A DNA stretch of 64,000 nt from Sinorhizobium terangae (lineage in GTDB: Bacteria; Pseudomonadota; Alphaproteobacteria; Rhizobiales; Rhizobiaceae). The position numbers and the translations under genes are program-made. Under the pieces are notes generated by a model, which worked only from the letters and a program-made list of their open reading frames with translations, had not been told where the DNA came from and ran no database searches. The stretch lies in NCBI RefSeq assembly GCF_029714365.1, contig NZ_CP121660.1, positions 930,001-994,000 on the forward strand, written 5' to 3'. Positions 15,345-24,898 of this stretch are shown here, one piece after another (the first letter of the stretch is position 1; the number at the start of each line of letters is the position of its first letter).

Positions 15345-17711
15345 TCAGGCCGCGGGCCGGTCGCCGCTGACCGAATGCTCGACGTAGTATTTGCCGTAAC
15401 GATGTCGATACTTCTCGACGCCGCCGAAGTCGCTGTACTTGGAAAGCTCATCCATGTCGGTCTTGTTGAGGATGACCCCGAGCACCTTGGAATTGATCTG
15501 GGGCTCGGAATGCAGAACGTCGCGCACCAGGCGAGACGGCGTTTTTCCCCATTCGACGACGAAGATGAAACCATCTGCAAGTGGAGCAAAGGCCTTTGCG
15601 TCCACGACAGGCGCCATCGGCGCAAGGTCGACGACCACGTAGTCGAACGCATTGCGCGCATTCTCGATCAGATTTGCCATGGCAGCCGAGGCGAGTAGCT
15701 CGTGACTTTGATGGGGCTGATGGTTGGATGCGCCGCCGCCGACAGGGAAGATCGCAAGCTTGGTGCGCTGGTCGACTTTGATGCCGGCGGGCCAGGTGGC
15801 TTCACCCATCAGCGTCTCGACGAGCCCGGTGCGAGGGGCGGGCGTGATCATCTGGGTGAGGCCGGGCTTGCGGATATCGCCATCAATCAAGAGCGTCCGC
15901 TTTCCGCTCGCGGCCAACTGCGCCGCGAAGTTTGCGGCGATGACTGACTTGCCCTCGTCGGGAACCGCGGACACGATCCCGATCACGCGGCTATCGTTGC
16001 CGTGCAACATGTGATCGCAGGCAAGCTTGGCGTTCCGGAAAGTCTCGGCAAAAGAGGATTGTGGCGCTTCGAGGACCATGCGAGCCAAGCGCTGGAAGGC
16101 CACTGAGTCTTCGCCGATCACGTCCGGTTGCCTGTCGGACGCAAAGCGCGTGCGTACGAGTTCCGCACTCTTCTTCGTCCGTGTGCCGATCAACGGCACA
16201 TAACCGAGCGACTTGTGACCGAGGATTGCCCGCACATCGTCTTCGAGCCGGAAGGTCCTCTCGCGGAACTCCTGGAAGGCGGCGAAGGCGCCGCCGGCCA
16301 TCAAGCCGAGCACGGCGGAAAGAGCAAGCGTCAGGGTCTTCTTCGGGCTCGAGGGGGCTGTGGGAACGCCGGCTTCGGAGATGACCCGAGCCTTGGCGAT
16401 CGGGAACGAGCGTTGCTGTGCTGCCTGCTCATAGCGGCCGAGATAGGACTCGTAAAGCGTCTTCAGCGCCGCCGCTTTCTGCTCCAGATCCCTCAACTGA
16501 ACCAGTGACTTGTTGGCGTTCGTGTTTTTCCCCACGACTCCTTCGATGCTTTCACGCAACGACTGCTCGCGCGAGCGGGCGACTTCGTATTCGTTCTTGT
16601 AGCTTGCCGTCAGTTGCTGCAGTTCCTGGTAGATCTGCCGCCCCATGTCGGCCTGCTCGGCCCTCAGTGATACAGCCTGCGGATGGTCCTTGCCAAAGTT
16701 CTGAGAGACCTCCTGCTCGCGCTTCACGACAGCGAGATAGCGGGCCCTGAGATCGCGGATAACCATGTTGTCTCCCTCTTTGGGAGAAATCGTCGCGTTG
16801 TTGACGGCGGTCTCCGGCCCCTGGTCGACAATCGACTTGAACTGGTTGTAGCGCGCCGAGGCGCTGGCCGTGTCGGCCTGGGCGACGATGAGCTGGCTGT
16901 TGAGGTCCGACAATTGCTGTTCGGACATCAGCTCGCCGCGTGCGGCCGTCAGGCCGTTTTCGCTTCTGAACTGCTCAACCTCGAGTGCCGCCGCCAGAGA
17001 GCGCTGCCGCAAGTCCGTGAGGCGTTCCTGCAGCCAGACGGAAGCACGTTCCGTCGCTTCGAAATTGGCGTTCAACTGATCGGTAAGATAGGCTTGCGCA
17101 TAACCGCGCACGACCGTTGCGGCAAGCTGGGGGTCGTTCGACTTATAGGAGAGAGCCACCACGGAGCTTCGCGATACGCGCTCGACCGTCAGGGCCTGCT
17201 GGATCAACGCCGCTGCCGCCAGTCGCCGATTCTTGCGTAATGCCTCCTCCGAAACCGTGGGGCCGGACGAAAAGAGGCCGGTCGCTGTCTTTACCCAGTC
17301 CTTGACGTACGCCATCGGCGAACGCGGCGGATTCATGATCGTGGCGTTCTCGGAGAGATTGAGTTTGTCGACGACCCGCAAGGCAAGCTCGCCGGACTTC
17401 AGGATCTCCACGGCGCTCGCGATCTGGGTGTCCAGCATCTGGCTGTTTACCGGAGTCGGCTCTTCCTCGGCAAATTTCGACAGATTTTCGTCGAGCAGAA
17501 TCTGCGTCATGGACGTGTAGGTCGGCGTCGCAAACAACAGGTAGGCAACACCCAGCATGATGAAGAGGACAACAAAGGCCGCAACCAGCTTGGCCCTGCG
17601 GACGGCAATAGCCAGAAGCCGATCAAGATCGATGAAGCCGTCGGATTCTTCCTCGCGGGGCACGATGCTCAAGGGGACACTTCTCTGTTTCATGGGGGCC
17701 GCTCTGTTCAT
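15345..17711 (-). CDS. exoP: Succinoglycan polymerisation/export protein ExoP (Wzc-type tyrosine autokinase)
   Basis: The 788-residue inner-membrane protein (S. meliloti ExoP is about the same length) controls chain length and export. It has a Wzz domain with TM1 (about 37-56), a long periplasmic coiled coil, TM2 (about 455-478), and a C-terminal BY-kinase with Walker A AVPDEGKSVIA, Walker A' LLIDGDIRKP and Walker B VVVDLAP. The end is rich in tyrosines (KYRHRYGKYYVEH), the autophosphorylation cluster. It is the last gene of the exo minus-strand operon. Confidence 0.96.
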   Translation of the reverse strand: MNRAAPMKQRSVPLSIVPREEESDGFIDLDRLLAIAVRRAKLVAAFVVLFIMLGVAYLLFATPTYTSMTQILLDENLSKFAEEEPTPVNSQMLDTQIASAVEILKSGELALRVVDKLNLSENATIMNPPRSPMAYVKDWVKTATGLFSSGPTVSEEALRKNRRLAAAALIQQALTVERVSRSSVVALSYKSNDPQLAATVVRGYAQAYLTDQLNANFEATERASVWLQERLTDLRQRSLAAALEVEQFRSENGLTAARGELMSEQQLSDLNSQLIVAQADTASASARYNQFKSIVDQGPETAVNNATISPKEGDNMVIRDLRARYLAVVKREQEVSQNFGKDHPQAVSLRAEQADMGRQIYQELQQLTASYKNEYEVARSREQSLRESIEGVVGKNTNANKSLVQLRDLEQKAAALKTLYESYLGRYEQAAQQRSFPIAKARVISEAGVPTAPSSPKKTLTLALSAVLGLMAGGAFAAFQEFRERTFRLEDDVRAILGHKSLGYVPLIGTRTKKSAELVRTRFASDRQPDVIGEDSVAFQRLARMVLEAPQSSFAETFRNAKLACDHMLHGNDSRVIGIVSAVPDEGKSVIAANFAAQLAASGKRTLLIDGDIRKPGLTQMITPAPRTGLVETLMGEATWPAGIKVDQRTKLAIFPVGGGASNHQPHQSHELLASAAMANLIENARNAFDYVVVDLAPMAPVVDAKAFAPLADGFIFVVEWGKTPSRLVRDVLHSEPQINSKVLGVILNKTDMDELSKYSDFGGVEKYRHRYGKYYVEHSVSGDRPAA

Positions 17712-17731
17712 TTTTTTCTCCGGTCCGTGAG

Positions 17732-17754
17732 CCGGCGGCTCATGGAGCCGCCGG
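17732..17754 (-). other. Intergenic stem-loop between exoN and exoP
   Basis: CCGGCGGCTC (17732-17741) pairs perfectly with GAGCCGCCGG (17745-17754) with a three-base loop in the 54-base gap. It could set the ratio of exoN to exoP message or act as a processing site; there is no T-run to make a strong terminator. Confidence 0.5.
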
Positions 17755-17765
17755 GAAACATTTGC

Positions 17766-18671
17766 TTATGCCGCTCGGATGCGGCTTTCGTGAGACAAAA
17801 CGATCTCGCGAACGGATTCGAAGACCATGTCGCCGATATCCGTTCGGTTCAGCGCGAAGGCGACATTCGCCTCGATGAAGCCTTGCTTCGAACCGCAATC
17901 GAAGGTCCTGCCCTCGTAGGGATGGGCGTGGAAGGGCTGGTTTGCCGAAAGCTTCAGCATCCCGTCGGTCAGCTGGATTTCGTTGCCTGCGCCGCGTTGC
18001 TGGTGCGCGAGGATGGAAAAGATTTCGGGCTGGAGGATATAACGCCCGTTGAGATAGTAGTTCGACGGAGCCTGGCCTGTGGCGGGCTTTTCCACCATCT
18101 CGGTTACCGCAAAGCCGTGCCGCACCGTGCCGCCCTTGCCGACGATGCCGTATTTGGAGGCGTCTTCGGGGGCGCATTGCTCGACGGCGACGACATTGCC
18201 TCCGACCTCCTGGTAGAGATCCATCAGGCCGGCCATGCAGCCGCGCGCCCCGAAGGAGACCATGTCGGGAAGTAGCAGTGCGAAAGGCTCGTCGCCGATA
18301 AGGTCGCGTGCGCACCACACTGCGTGGCCAAGGCCGAGCGGAGCCTGCTGGCGCGTGAAACTGACGGAGCCGGCTTTCGGCAGCATGCTTTCAAGCTCGG
18401 AAATCTGCGCATTCTTGCCCGAGCGCGACAGGGACGAGATGAGTTCCGGCGCATCGTCGAAGTGGTCCTCGATCGCCTGCTTGTTGCGGCTGGTGACGAA
18501 AACGATGTGTTCGATGCCGGCCTGACGGGCCTCGTCCACGGCGTATTGAACTACGGGCCGATCGACGATCGTCAACATTTCCTTCGGCACGGCCTTCGTC
18601 GCGGGAAGGAATCGGGTTCCGTTTCCGGCAACGGGAATCACTGCTTTCCTGACGGTCCTGATGCGGTCCAT
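17766..18671 (-). CDS. exoN: UTP-glucose-1-phosphate uridylyltransferase ExoN
   Basis: The 301-residue enzyme makes UDP-glucose for the repeat unit. It has the GalU-type nucleotide-binding start [39 protein letters not shown], and the substrate motifs [10 protein letters not shown] and [13 protein letters not shown]. The length is normal. It follows exoO by one base, so it is in the same transcript; a hairpin separates it from exoP. Confidence 0.95.
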   Translation of the reverse strand: MDRIRTVRKAVIPVAGNGTRFLPATKAVPKEMLTIVDRPVVQYAVDEARQAGIEHIVFVTSRNKQAIEDHFDDAPELISSLSRSGKNAQISELESMLPKAGSVSFTRQQAPLGLGHAVWCARDLIGDEPFALLLPDMVSFGARGCMAGLMDLYQEVGGNVVAVEQCAPEDASKYGIVGKGGTVRHGFAVTEMVEKPATGQAPSNYYLNGRYILQPEIFSILAHQQRGAGNEIQLTDGMLKLSANQPFHAHPYEGRTFDCGSKQGFIEANVAFALNRTDIGDMVFESVREIVLSHESRIRAA

Positions 18672-18672
18672 T

Positions 18673-19686
18673 CTATCGTCCTTTGCTTGTGTAAGGGCTC
18701 TCGCCCAGCGGGGGTGGTTCGGCCGCCGCCGTCATGGGGGCGGTGTTTGCCGAGCGCGCCGCAAGGCGGCGCAGTCGTACGACGATCGGCATGTGCAGAT
18801 GCCGAAGCGCTAACGGGTCGGCGAGCGCAGCCTTCAGCGCGCCGGCCAACGATCTGCTTTTCAACTGCTCAACGAGGAGGAGAAACGAGCGCGCCTGGTG
18901 GAAGCCGCGGGTTCGCTTGCGCTGCATTCTCTCCGACAGGATATCAAGAGGGTAGCGACGCAGGAACGCTTCATCGGCGGACATCATGGCATCGATATGG
19001 TCGAGCTTGAGCACCCGCGAGATGGAACCCTCGCGGATGTGATAGATGTAGCCGGCCGAGGGTTCGATGGCGCAACGACCGCCGGAGGCAAGCGCCGAGG
19101 CAAGCAGGATATAGTCCTCGCCGATCCGAAGCGCCTCGTCGAAACGAAGATCATGCTCCTCGAGGAAGCGCCGTTCGAAGACGGGCTTCATGTAGCCGAA
19201 GTTGTGTTGCGAGCGGAAGATCACATTCGACTCGATGAAGGCGGGGAGCGTCAAAAGCGGCTGCCGGGCGAGTTCGGCCTCCGCAAACATCCTGACGCTC
19301 CGCCCGTCGAGCGAGACTACATCGAGATTGTCAACGACGACCTGTGCTGCCGTCTTCTCGGCGCGCTCAATCATGCGCGCCAGCCGATCCGGCCTGACGG
19401 TGTCGTCCGAATCGAGCACGGCGATCCACTTGCCGCGTGCTGCCGCCAAGCCTGCGTTGCGGGCACCGCCCGGGCCGCGATTTTGCTCGAGGGCGATCAG
19501 GCGCACCCTCGGGTCGGCGATTGTCGAAACGATCTCCACCGTCCCGTCCGATGAACGGTCGTCGACGACGACCACCTCGACGGTAACGCCTTCCTGAAGA
19601 AGGGCACTCTCGACGGCGCGCACGATGGTGTCGGCGGCGTTGTAGGCGGCCACGACGAAGGTGACGTCCGGAACGAACCCGCTCAT
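18673..19686 (-). CDS. exoO: Succinoglycan beta-1,6-glucosyltransferase ExoO
   Basis: The 337-residue protein is a GT2-family transferase that adds a glucose of the side chain on lipid-linked intermediates at the cytoplasmic face. It begins [20 protein letters not shown], has [11 protein letters not shown] and the metal-binding LDSDDTVRP (about 92-100). Its ATG overlaps the exoM stop (ATGA). Similarity to ExoU in this window is visible in the N-terminal half. Confidence 0.93.
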   Translation of the reverse strand: MSGFVPDVTFVVAAYNAADTIVRAVESALLQEGVTVEVVVVDDRSSDGTVEIVSTIADPRVRLIALEQNRGPGGARNAGLAAARGKWIAVLDSDDTVRPDRLARMIERAEKTAAQVVVDNLDVVSLDGRSVRMFAEAELARQPLLTLPAFIESNVIFRSQHNFGYMKPVFERRFLEEHDLRFDEALRIGEDYILLASALASGGRCAIEPSAGYIYHIREGSISRVLKLDHIDAMMSADEAFLRRYPLDILSERMQRKRTRGFHQARSFLLLVEQLKSRSLAGALKAALADPLALRHLHMPIVVRLRRLAARSANTAPMTAAAEPPPLGESPYTSKGR

Positions 19687-20633
19687 TGCGATGTCACCCC
19701 CGTTGCTCCGTATTGTTCAAGTTCCTTGTGCCCCAGGAGTCCGCTCACGACGCCGGCGTGCATGATTGCGCGCAACGCAAAACGATAGCGATGTACCGGC
19801 GAGGGCAGGAAAAGCAGGGTCGCCAGCGAGCAATAGGCCGATTTGGCCGACGCCAGGGCGAGGTTCCAGGGCTGCCGTGAACGGTTCGATTTCTCCGACA
19901 GCAGGCGGCCATGCGTCTGGCCGGAGCGAAAGCGACGCTTCGCAAGCCACGAAAACGAGGCCCGCTTTTCCGGCACCGGTTCGTGAACCCAGGCCCCCGG
20001 GGCGAAAGCGATCGCTCCTCCAGCGTCATGCATCGCGGCGAAGAAGTCGGTGTCCTCGCCGCCGCTCTTGCCGAGTGCGAGCTTGAAGCGACGGCCAGCC
20101 ACCGCCGGGGCCCCGAGGTTCAGCAGAACATTGCAGGTGTAGCCGGTGCGAATTTCGCCGCCGACCCAGACCGGCTTCGTCGAATGAAAGTCGCCGCGAC
20201 GCATCCAGGCGGGCGCCGACGTGCCGTAGGCCGCGCGGACCGGGCCCAGGACCGCCTCGGCACCGCTGGTCCGCGCCGCTTCCACGAGGGCTGCCAACCA
20301 CTCTTTCGAAGCGGTCTCATCGTCGTCGATGAAGGCGAGAAAATCGCCCGTGCTACTGTCCAGGCAGGCGTTGCGCGCGACCGAGATATTCGACGCCGGG
20401 CAATGGACATAGGTAATCTCGAAGGGCATCTCCGGGCGGAGAGCCTCGACCTGAGGCTTCGCGGTCGGTTCGACGTCATTGTCTGCGACGATGATACGGA
20501 TCACAGCCCTATCGGGCACCGTGATTGCCGCGAGTGAACGGAGCGTCTGGGCGACCTCCGGCCGCCGAAAGGTGCAAACAGCGATATCGATCCGCATCGG
20601 TTTCGCGGATGTTTCGTTGATTGCGGCGGTCAT
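19683..20633 (-). CDS. exoM: Succinoglycan beta-1,4-glucosyltransferase ExoM
   Basis: The 316-residue GT2 protein starts near MRIDIAVCTFRRPEVAQTL and shows IIVADNDVEPT and the metal motif AFIDDDETASKEWL, plus a hydrophobic C-terminal part. It adds the fourth sugar of the repeat in S. meliloti. ATG at 20633 is used since it overlaps the exoA stop in an ATGA junction; the much longer open frame upstream is the exoA gene read in another frame. Its own stop overlaps the exoO start. Confidence 0.93.
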   Translation of the reverse strand: MTAAINETSAKPMRIDIAVCTFRRPEVAQTLRSLAAITVPDRAVIRIIVADNDVEPTAKPQVEALRPEMPFEITYVHCPASNISVARNACLDSSTGDFLAFIDDDETASKEWLAALVEAARTSGAEAVLGPVRAAYGTSAPAWMRRGDFHSTKPVWVGGEIRTGYTCNVLLNLGAPAVAGRRFKLALGKSGGEDTDFFAAMHDAGGAIAFAPGAWVHEPVPEKRASFSWLAKRRFRSGQTHGRLLSEKSNRSRQPWNLALASAKSAYCSLATLLFLPSPVHRYRFALRAIMHAGVVSGLLGHKELEQYGATGVTSQ

Positions 20634-21622
20634 GGGTGCACCCGAAACCGTCGCAAATCGAGAACTTCGCGCCAGAAACCGGCCGACCAGGCGAGGTGCA
20701 TGACCATTGCCGAGACAGCAGCCAGCGGCCCATAGGGATTTCTCTGGCCGAGCGCCATCCATGCGCCATAACCAAGGCACGCGAGAGCCCAGACGCCGAA
20801 CGGAATGGCGGCGACCCAGTTGACGACCGCAAGCAGTGCCCCGACCGCCACCGGCGCGACCGCCAGCGGCAGTATCTGCCGCAAGCCGGGCATGGCGCGA
20901 TGCTTGAGGAAGTTCTTTGCACGGCCGCGGCCGTAACCGAAATATTGCCGGAAGAGCGGACCGACCTTTGCGCGCGGGTAGTAGACCATGTTTGTCTTGT
21001 CGGTCATCCAGATGCGGTACCCGGCTTTCGCCAAGCGGTAATCCAGCTCGGCATCTTCATTGTGGCTGAAGGTCTCGTCGTAACCTCCGACCGCCTGGAA
21101 AGCCGCGATACGCATGAGCGCGTGGTGCCCGTGTTCGACCCAGTGGCCAGCCGCGCCGGCCCGATGTTTGGAGCCGCCGTTGCCAAGCTTCGAATTCTGG
21201 GCAAAGGCGGTTGCCTTCTGAAAGGTGCTGAAGCCGACGGTCTGCATCGCCACGACCACGGAATCGGCATCGGTCGCCACGGCCTCTTCGACGAGACGCT
21301 GGCAATAGTCGTCCGGGTAGCTCCCGTGCGCGTCGACGCGGATCAGGTAGTCGAAGGAGGACCCAAGTTCCGAAACGGCGCGGTTGATCGCGGCGCTCTG
21401 TATGCGCTTCGGGTTGTCGAGGAAAAGGACACGCTCGTCGTCGGCGGCAAGACGGCTCGCGATCTTGCGCGTCCCGTCGGTGCTGCCGCCGTCGACGATC
21501 GCGATCTTTGCGTTCAGCGGCTCCAGCGACGGACGCAACTTTGCGACCAGCCCTTCGATATGATCGGCCTCATTGAGGCAAGGGATGACGATCAGGCTGG
21601 AGGTCAAACGTTTCGGGTTCAT
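20630..21622 (-). CDS. exoA: Succinoglycan beta-1,3-glucosyltransferase ExoA
   Basis: The 330-residue GT2 protein adds the first glucose to the lipid-linked galactose. It has LIVIPCLNEADHIEGLVAKL, IVDGGSTDGT, the metal motif RVDAHGSYP and GGYDETFSHNEDAELDYRL, followed by two or three C-terminal membrane segments (about 245-315). Both ends overlap neighbours by ATGA junctions (exoL before, exoM after), so the chain is translationally coupled. Confidence 0.95.
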   Translation of the reverse strand: MNPKRLTSSLIVIPCLNEADHIEGLVAKLRPSLEPLNAKIAIVDGGSTDGTRKIASRLAADDERVLFLDNPKRIQSAAINRAVSELGSSFDYLIRVDAHGSYPDDYCQRLVEEAVATDADSVVVAMQTVGFSTFQKATAFAQNSKLGNGGSKHRAGAAGHWVEHGHHALMRIAAFQAVGGYDETFSHNEDAELDYRLAKAGYRIWMTDKTNMVYYPRAKVGPLFRQYFGYGRGRAKNFLKHRAMPGLRQILPLAVAPVAVGALLAVVNWVAAIPFGVWALACLGYGAWMALGQRNPYGPLAAVSAMVMHLAWSAGFWREVLDLRRFRVHP

Positions 21623-22827
21623 AGCAATCCCCCCTCATTGTGGCGGGGCTCCGGTACGGCCGGGGTCGGTATTGTTTGGGGCGTTTCGACTGCGAGCGCC
21701 GCGAGGCTCCGCACCAATGCCTCGCAGTCCGTGCGGTCGAAGACCCAGGTTCCCGGGTTGCATTGGGCGACGCCGTTAGCCGCTTCGATGTATCGATCTG
21801 GTGTCATCGATCCGATCAGCGTCGCAAGGCTCTCTGCGGTGACCTCTTCCAGCACCATTCCGATGCCGCGCACCGAGAGGAAACGTGCCGTCTCCGTGCC
21901 CTTCATGGCGATCGGCACCCGTCCATAACGGCATCCCTCATAGAGGCGGTTCGGCAGCAGCCATGCGGAATTCTGGCCCTCCTCGAAGAAATCGATCGCC
22001 CATGTGAAGTGGACGTCGCCATAAATGTCGGCGAGGTCTTCCGGATTGCGATAGGCGCCCTCGAAGCTCACGAAAGGCTCATTGCGGACGAACGCATCAA
22101 AATCCTCGAATTCGGAATAGGCGGGTCTACCCCGCAAAACGATTTCGAAGCGGCCCTCCATCCTGCGGGAGAACTCGGAAAGCAGCGCGAGAGACTTGGC
22201 GCAGCGTAACGCCCCGAACCAACCGATCTTCCATGGAGGACCAGGCACCGGGCATTGCGCGGAATCAGCAATCCGATCCGCGGGACCATCGATTTCGAGA
22301 ACTTTGTTTTCGAGAAGCAGTGCCGGTGCATCGACCCCCGAGAGCGGCCGGAAATAATGTTCGATGAAGGCTGGCGAACTGGTTATCAGCCAGCGCGCAT
22401 CGCGTCCGAGACGAGCCTCGGTGGCACGCAGCGCACGTCCGACGACATCCTTGCGCAGCAGCAGGCGGTGTATGTCGAGGCACTCGTAGACAATCGGCAC
22501 CTGGCCGCCGAAAATCGTGACGGCCCGTTTGGCAACGGCCAGCATCTCGAGATTGCGTGCGATGATCAGGTCGGGTTTGCCGACATTCGCCAGCTTGCTC
22601 TTCAGCGAAAGGCAGGCGGCGGCAACCGCGCCGATACGCTGCGCAAAGCGACCGTCGGCTGTGATCCCCAGTTCGACAGGTTCTATGCCAGGCATGGCGG
22701 CGAGCGAATTGGCGTCCCGGCGAAAGCCGGCAAGCGTCACGTTCGCCCCGCCCGCGACAAGCGTCAGAATCCGACGGCGTACAGCAGGATCGGCAAGGTC
22801 CTGCGCCAAATAAAGTATCTGCAGCAT
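21619..22827 (-). CDS. exoL: Succinoglycan beta-1,4-glucosyltransferase ExoL
   Basis: The 402-residue protein is a GT4-type (GT-B) transferase that adds the third sugar of the repeat. It begins LQILYLAQDLADPAVRRRIL, has PDLIIARNLEMLAVAKRA and a C-terminal donor-binding region with RLYEGCRYGRVPIAMKGTET. ATG at 22827 follows a 109-base gap after exoK. It starts the ATGA-coupled run exoL-A-M-O. Confidence 0.93.
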   Translation of the reverse strand: MLQILYLAQDLADPAVRRRILTLVAGGANVTLAGFRRDANSLAAMPGIEPVELGITADGRFAQRIGAVAAACLSLKSKLANVGKPDLIIARNLEMLAVAKRAVTIFGGQVPIVYECLDIHRLLLRKDVVGRALRATEARLGRDARWLITSSPAFIEHYFRPLSGVDAPALLLENKVLEIDGPADRIADSAQCPVPGPPWKIGWFGALRCAKSLALLSEFSRRMEGRFEIVLRGRPAYSEFEDFDAFVRNEPFVSFEGAYRNPEDLADIYGDVHFTWAIDFFEEGQNSAWLLPNRLYEGCRYGRVPIAMKGTETARFLSVRGIGMVLEEVTAESLATLIGSMTPDRYIEAANGVAQCNPGTWVFDRTDCEALVRSLAALAVETPQTIPTPAVPEPRHNEGGLL

Positions 22828-22936
22828 GAAAACATCCGTTTCCCTGCTCAGCCCCAGCCGAGCTTAGTTCAGTTTTTTGTGCAACGCAACAAAATGCGAG
22901 ATATGCTCAATTGATGGTCAAATGCTCAGGATCCGC

Positions 22937-23734
22937 TCAATCCATGCGGCAAGCGACTGATTCGGCGAACTGGCACTCCTCGCCAAGGGCCGTGAAGGCG
23001 ACGCGATCGACCTGAAGGGTCGTGGGCTCCGTGTAGGAAAATGTGCCCATCCAGTCGCTAAGAGTGTCCGTGCCCCAGAGGCTGAAGAAGATCTTCTGCG
23101 CGTTCGACGGGATCTTCGCCGGATCGGTCACCTCATGGACCAGTTCGCCGTTGACGAAGTAGCGGATCCGATCCTTCTCCCAGATAAAAGCGTAGTCGTT
23201 GAAACCTTGGTTGGCGCCGCCGGGAACATCGGCAAGATACTCGTTGCCGCCCTTGGCCGAGACATATTGATTGACCTGGACTTTCGCCGGATTCTTGCCG
23301 AGCACTTCGAAGTCGATTTCGTCGTGCGGTTTCTTGTCGGCCGGGCCGATGTAAGTGAAAAAGGCGGAATTCAGCCCAGACCCGTCGGCCGTCTTGATCC
23401 GCGCCTCGTATGTGCCATAGCCGAAGCGCTTGCGGCTCTGAATTTCACCGCAGGCGAAATTGCGCTCGCCTTCCTTTCGATGCTCGAAGGTAAGTTCCAG
23501 AATGCCGTTGTTTATCTTCACCTGCTTCTTGGACCAGGTGCAGTTCTGGTGGGCGCCATTGTTCCATCCGTCCGAGACAAACCAGAAGCCGGTGTTCAAA
23601 CCGTCGAAATCGTCCATGAAGGACGCGCCATTGGCGCCCGGCTGGGCGACTGCCGTTCCGGCGAGGCCCGCAAGCGGGAGCGTGACGAGTGTGAGGTGGC
23701 GCAGGCGCGCATAACAGTCGGATATCATTGTCAT
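22937..23734 (-). CDS. exoK: Secreted endo-beta-1,3-1,4-glycanase ExoK (GH16)
   Basis: The 265-residue protein has a signal peptide (hydrophobic stretch LTLVTLPLAGLAGTAVA) and a GH16 domain with the catalytic motif HDEIDFEVLG at about residues 137-146 (E-x-D-x-x-E). It cleaves nascent succinoglycan to give low-molecular-weight forms. The start ATG at 23734 overlaps the TAA of the exoH remnant (TAATG), so its translation probably depends on that remnant. Confidence 0.94.
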   Translation of the reverse strand: MTMISDCYARLRHLTLVTLPLAGLAGTAVAQPGANGASFMDDFDGLNTGFWFVSDGWNNGAHQNCTWSKKQVKINNGILELTFEHRKEGERNFACGEIQSRKRFGYGTYEARIKTADGSGLNSAFFTYIGPADKKPHDEIDFEVLGKNPAKVQVNQYVSAKGGNEYLADVPGGANQGFNDYAFIWEKDRIRYFVNGELVHEVTDPAKIPSNAQKIFFSLWGTDTLSDWMGTFSYTEPTTLQVDRVAFTALGEECQFAESVACRMD

Positions 23735-24129
23735 TACCTTTGTTGCGGCGAATAGCTCGCATGTCCGCCAACTTGTGCCGGAAGGGCCATTCGCTCTGTA
23801 CCTCCTCGGCTGCCCGAGAGGGCGCCGAGCAGGTCGGGTGCCAGTCGTCCCATGAGATTGTGGGAAGCGAACAGGATTACGATCACCAGGACTGGCATCG
23901 TGAAGTAGAAGAGGGGGTAGTAGGTCAGCCCGCTGCGGTTCCAGAGCATCCAGAACAGGACGAGCAACGGAGAATGGGCGCAGAGAGTCCAGACGCTCAA
24001 GCCGAAAGCGCCCCGGAACAGGTTCGTCTGCTGATCAAACGGGACGCGCACGATGCCGGAAACCGGCACGATGCGCATCAGATCGATCCGCGACGACACA
24101 CTCGCGTCCATACCCACGATGTCAGTCAC
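23734..24129 (-). pseudogene. exoH: Internally deleted remnant of exoH (succinyltransferase)
   Basis: ExoH in S. meliloti is an acyltransferase-3 membrane protein of about 370 residues. Here only 131 codons remain. Residues 1-about 37 match the N-terminus (MTDIVGMDASVSSRIDLMRI) and residues about 42-110 match the C-terminal end (PLLVLFWMLWNRSGLTYYPL, then APDLLGALSGSRGG). The middle, with the conserved catalytic histidine and most membrane segments, is absent. The frame is still open and ends in a TAATG overlap with exoK. It starts with GTG after AGGGAGTG. A succinyl-free polymer is expected. Confidence 0.85.
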
Positions 24130-24622
24130 TCCCTATCTGGCAGCGCCTCGGCGGCAGCCGTTTCAACAGAGCAGTCTTGAGCCCACGGGAGATAAACTAG
24201 GGCATCGGCGAAGAAAAAATATGGCGGTGCAAAAGGAAAATGCAACGGACCGTGCTGCACTGCACCTAAGCGGCGAACCCGTTGAAAACCGGCGGTAGCT
24301 GCCTCATGCCGCCGTTCTACGAAAAAGCTCGGTTTCGTCGCATGTTGCAGAAATTGTGCCCCGCAAAACTTTGGGACAAGCAAAAGTTGAGTTACAGAAA
24401 TATGATTTTTTCAAACGATTGAGCTTTTGGACGACCAATCGGGCGCTGGAGCGGCGACATGATGAATTGCGGCAAGGTTTGGGCAGTTTTTGGCGTTCGC
24501 AGGAAGAGCGAATCGGCGAGTGGCAAAGCCGTTGAACATGCTCGGATATTCGGTGGGGGGCCGCGGCGTGATTCTTCACGAACCGATTTAAGGACAAACG
24601 GCGCCACACAGTATCTGCGGCG
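24130..24622 (-). promoter_or_regulatory. Gap upstream of the exoH remnant; probable promoter region of the exoHKLAMONP transcript
   Basis: No convincing gene lies in these 490 bases. The part from 24190 to 24440 is richer in A and T than its surroundings (for example GAAGAAAAAATATGG and GAAATATGATTTTTTC). In S. meliloti a promoter lies before exoH, so this is the likely site here, but I could not fix -35 and -10 boxes. Confidence 0.4.
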
Positions 24623-24880
24623 TCACTCGTCGTCGTGCTTCGCAGAAACGGTTCGCGTCTCGTTCTCCAGCAGGGAGCCGGCGACCTCCTCCGCGTCGTC
24701 TTCGCGGCTCTCGGCCACTCCCCTGTCTCTTGATTTCAGCGTGGGCATCAAGAGCGCGACGATGATGCCGATCGGGCCAAGTACACAACCAATCAGCAGC
24801 CAGCGGAGACTGTGTCCGCCCCTGAGCGCGGCCACGACCGCGGTCACGATGCTGCATAAGATCCAGATTTCAACGATCAT
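24623..24880 (-). CDS. Small membrane protein downstream of exoI
   Basis: The 85-residue product starts MIVEIWILCSIVTAVVAALR, has a second hydrophobic segment (LRWLLIGCVLGPIGIIVALL) and then a polar, acidic tail. Two membrane passes are likely. ATG at 24880 lies 18 bases after the exoI stop, so the two are probably cotranscribed. I do not recognise a named family. Confidence 0.6.
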   Translation of the reverse strand: MIVEIWILCSIVTAVVAALRGGHSLRWLLIGCVLGPIGIIVALLMPTLKSRDRGVAESREDDAEEVAGSLLENETRTVSAKHDDE

Positions 24881-24898
24881 CGATTTCGCTTGCTGCCT

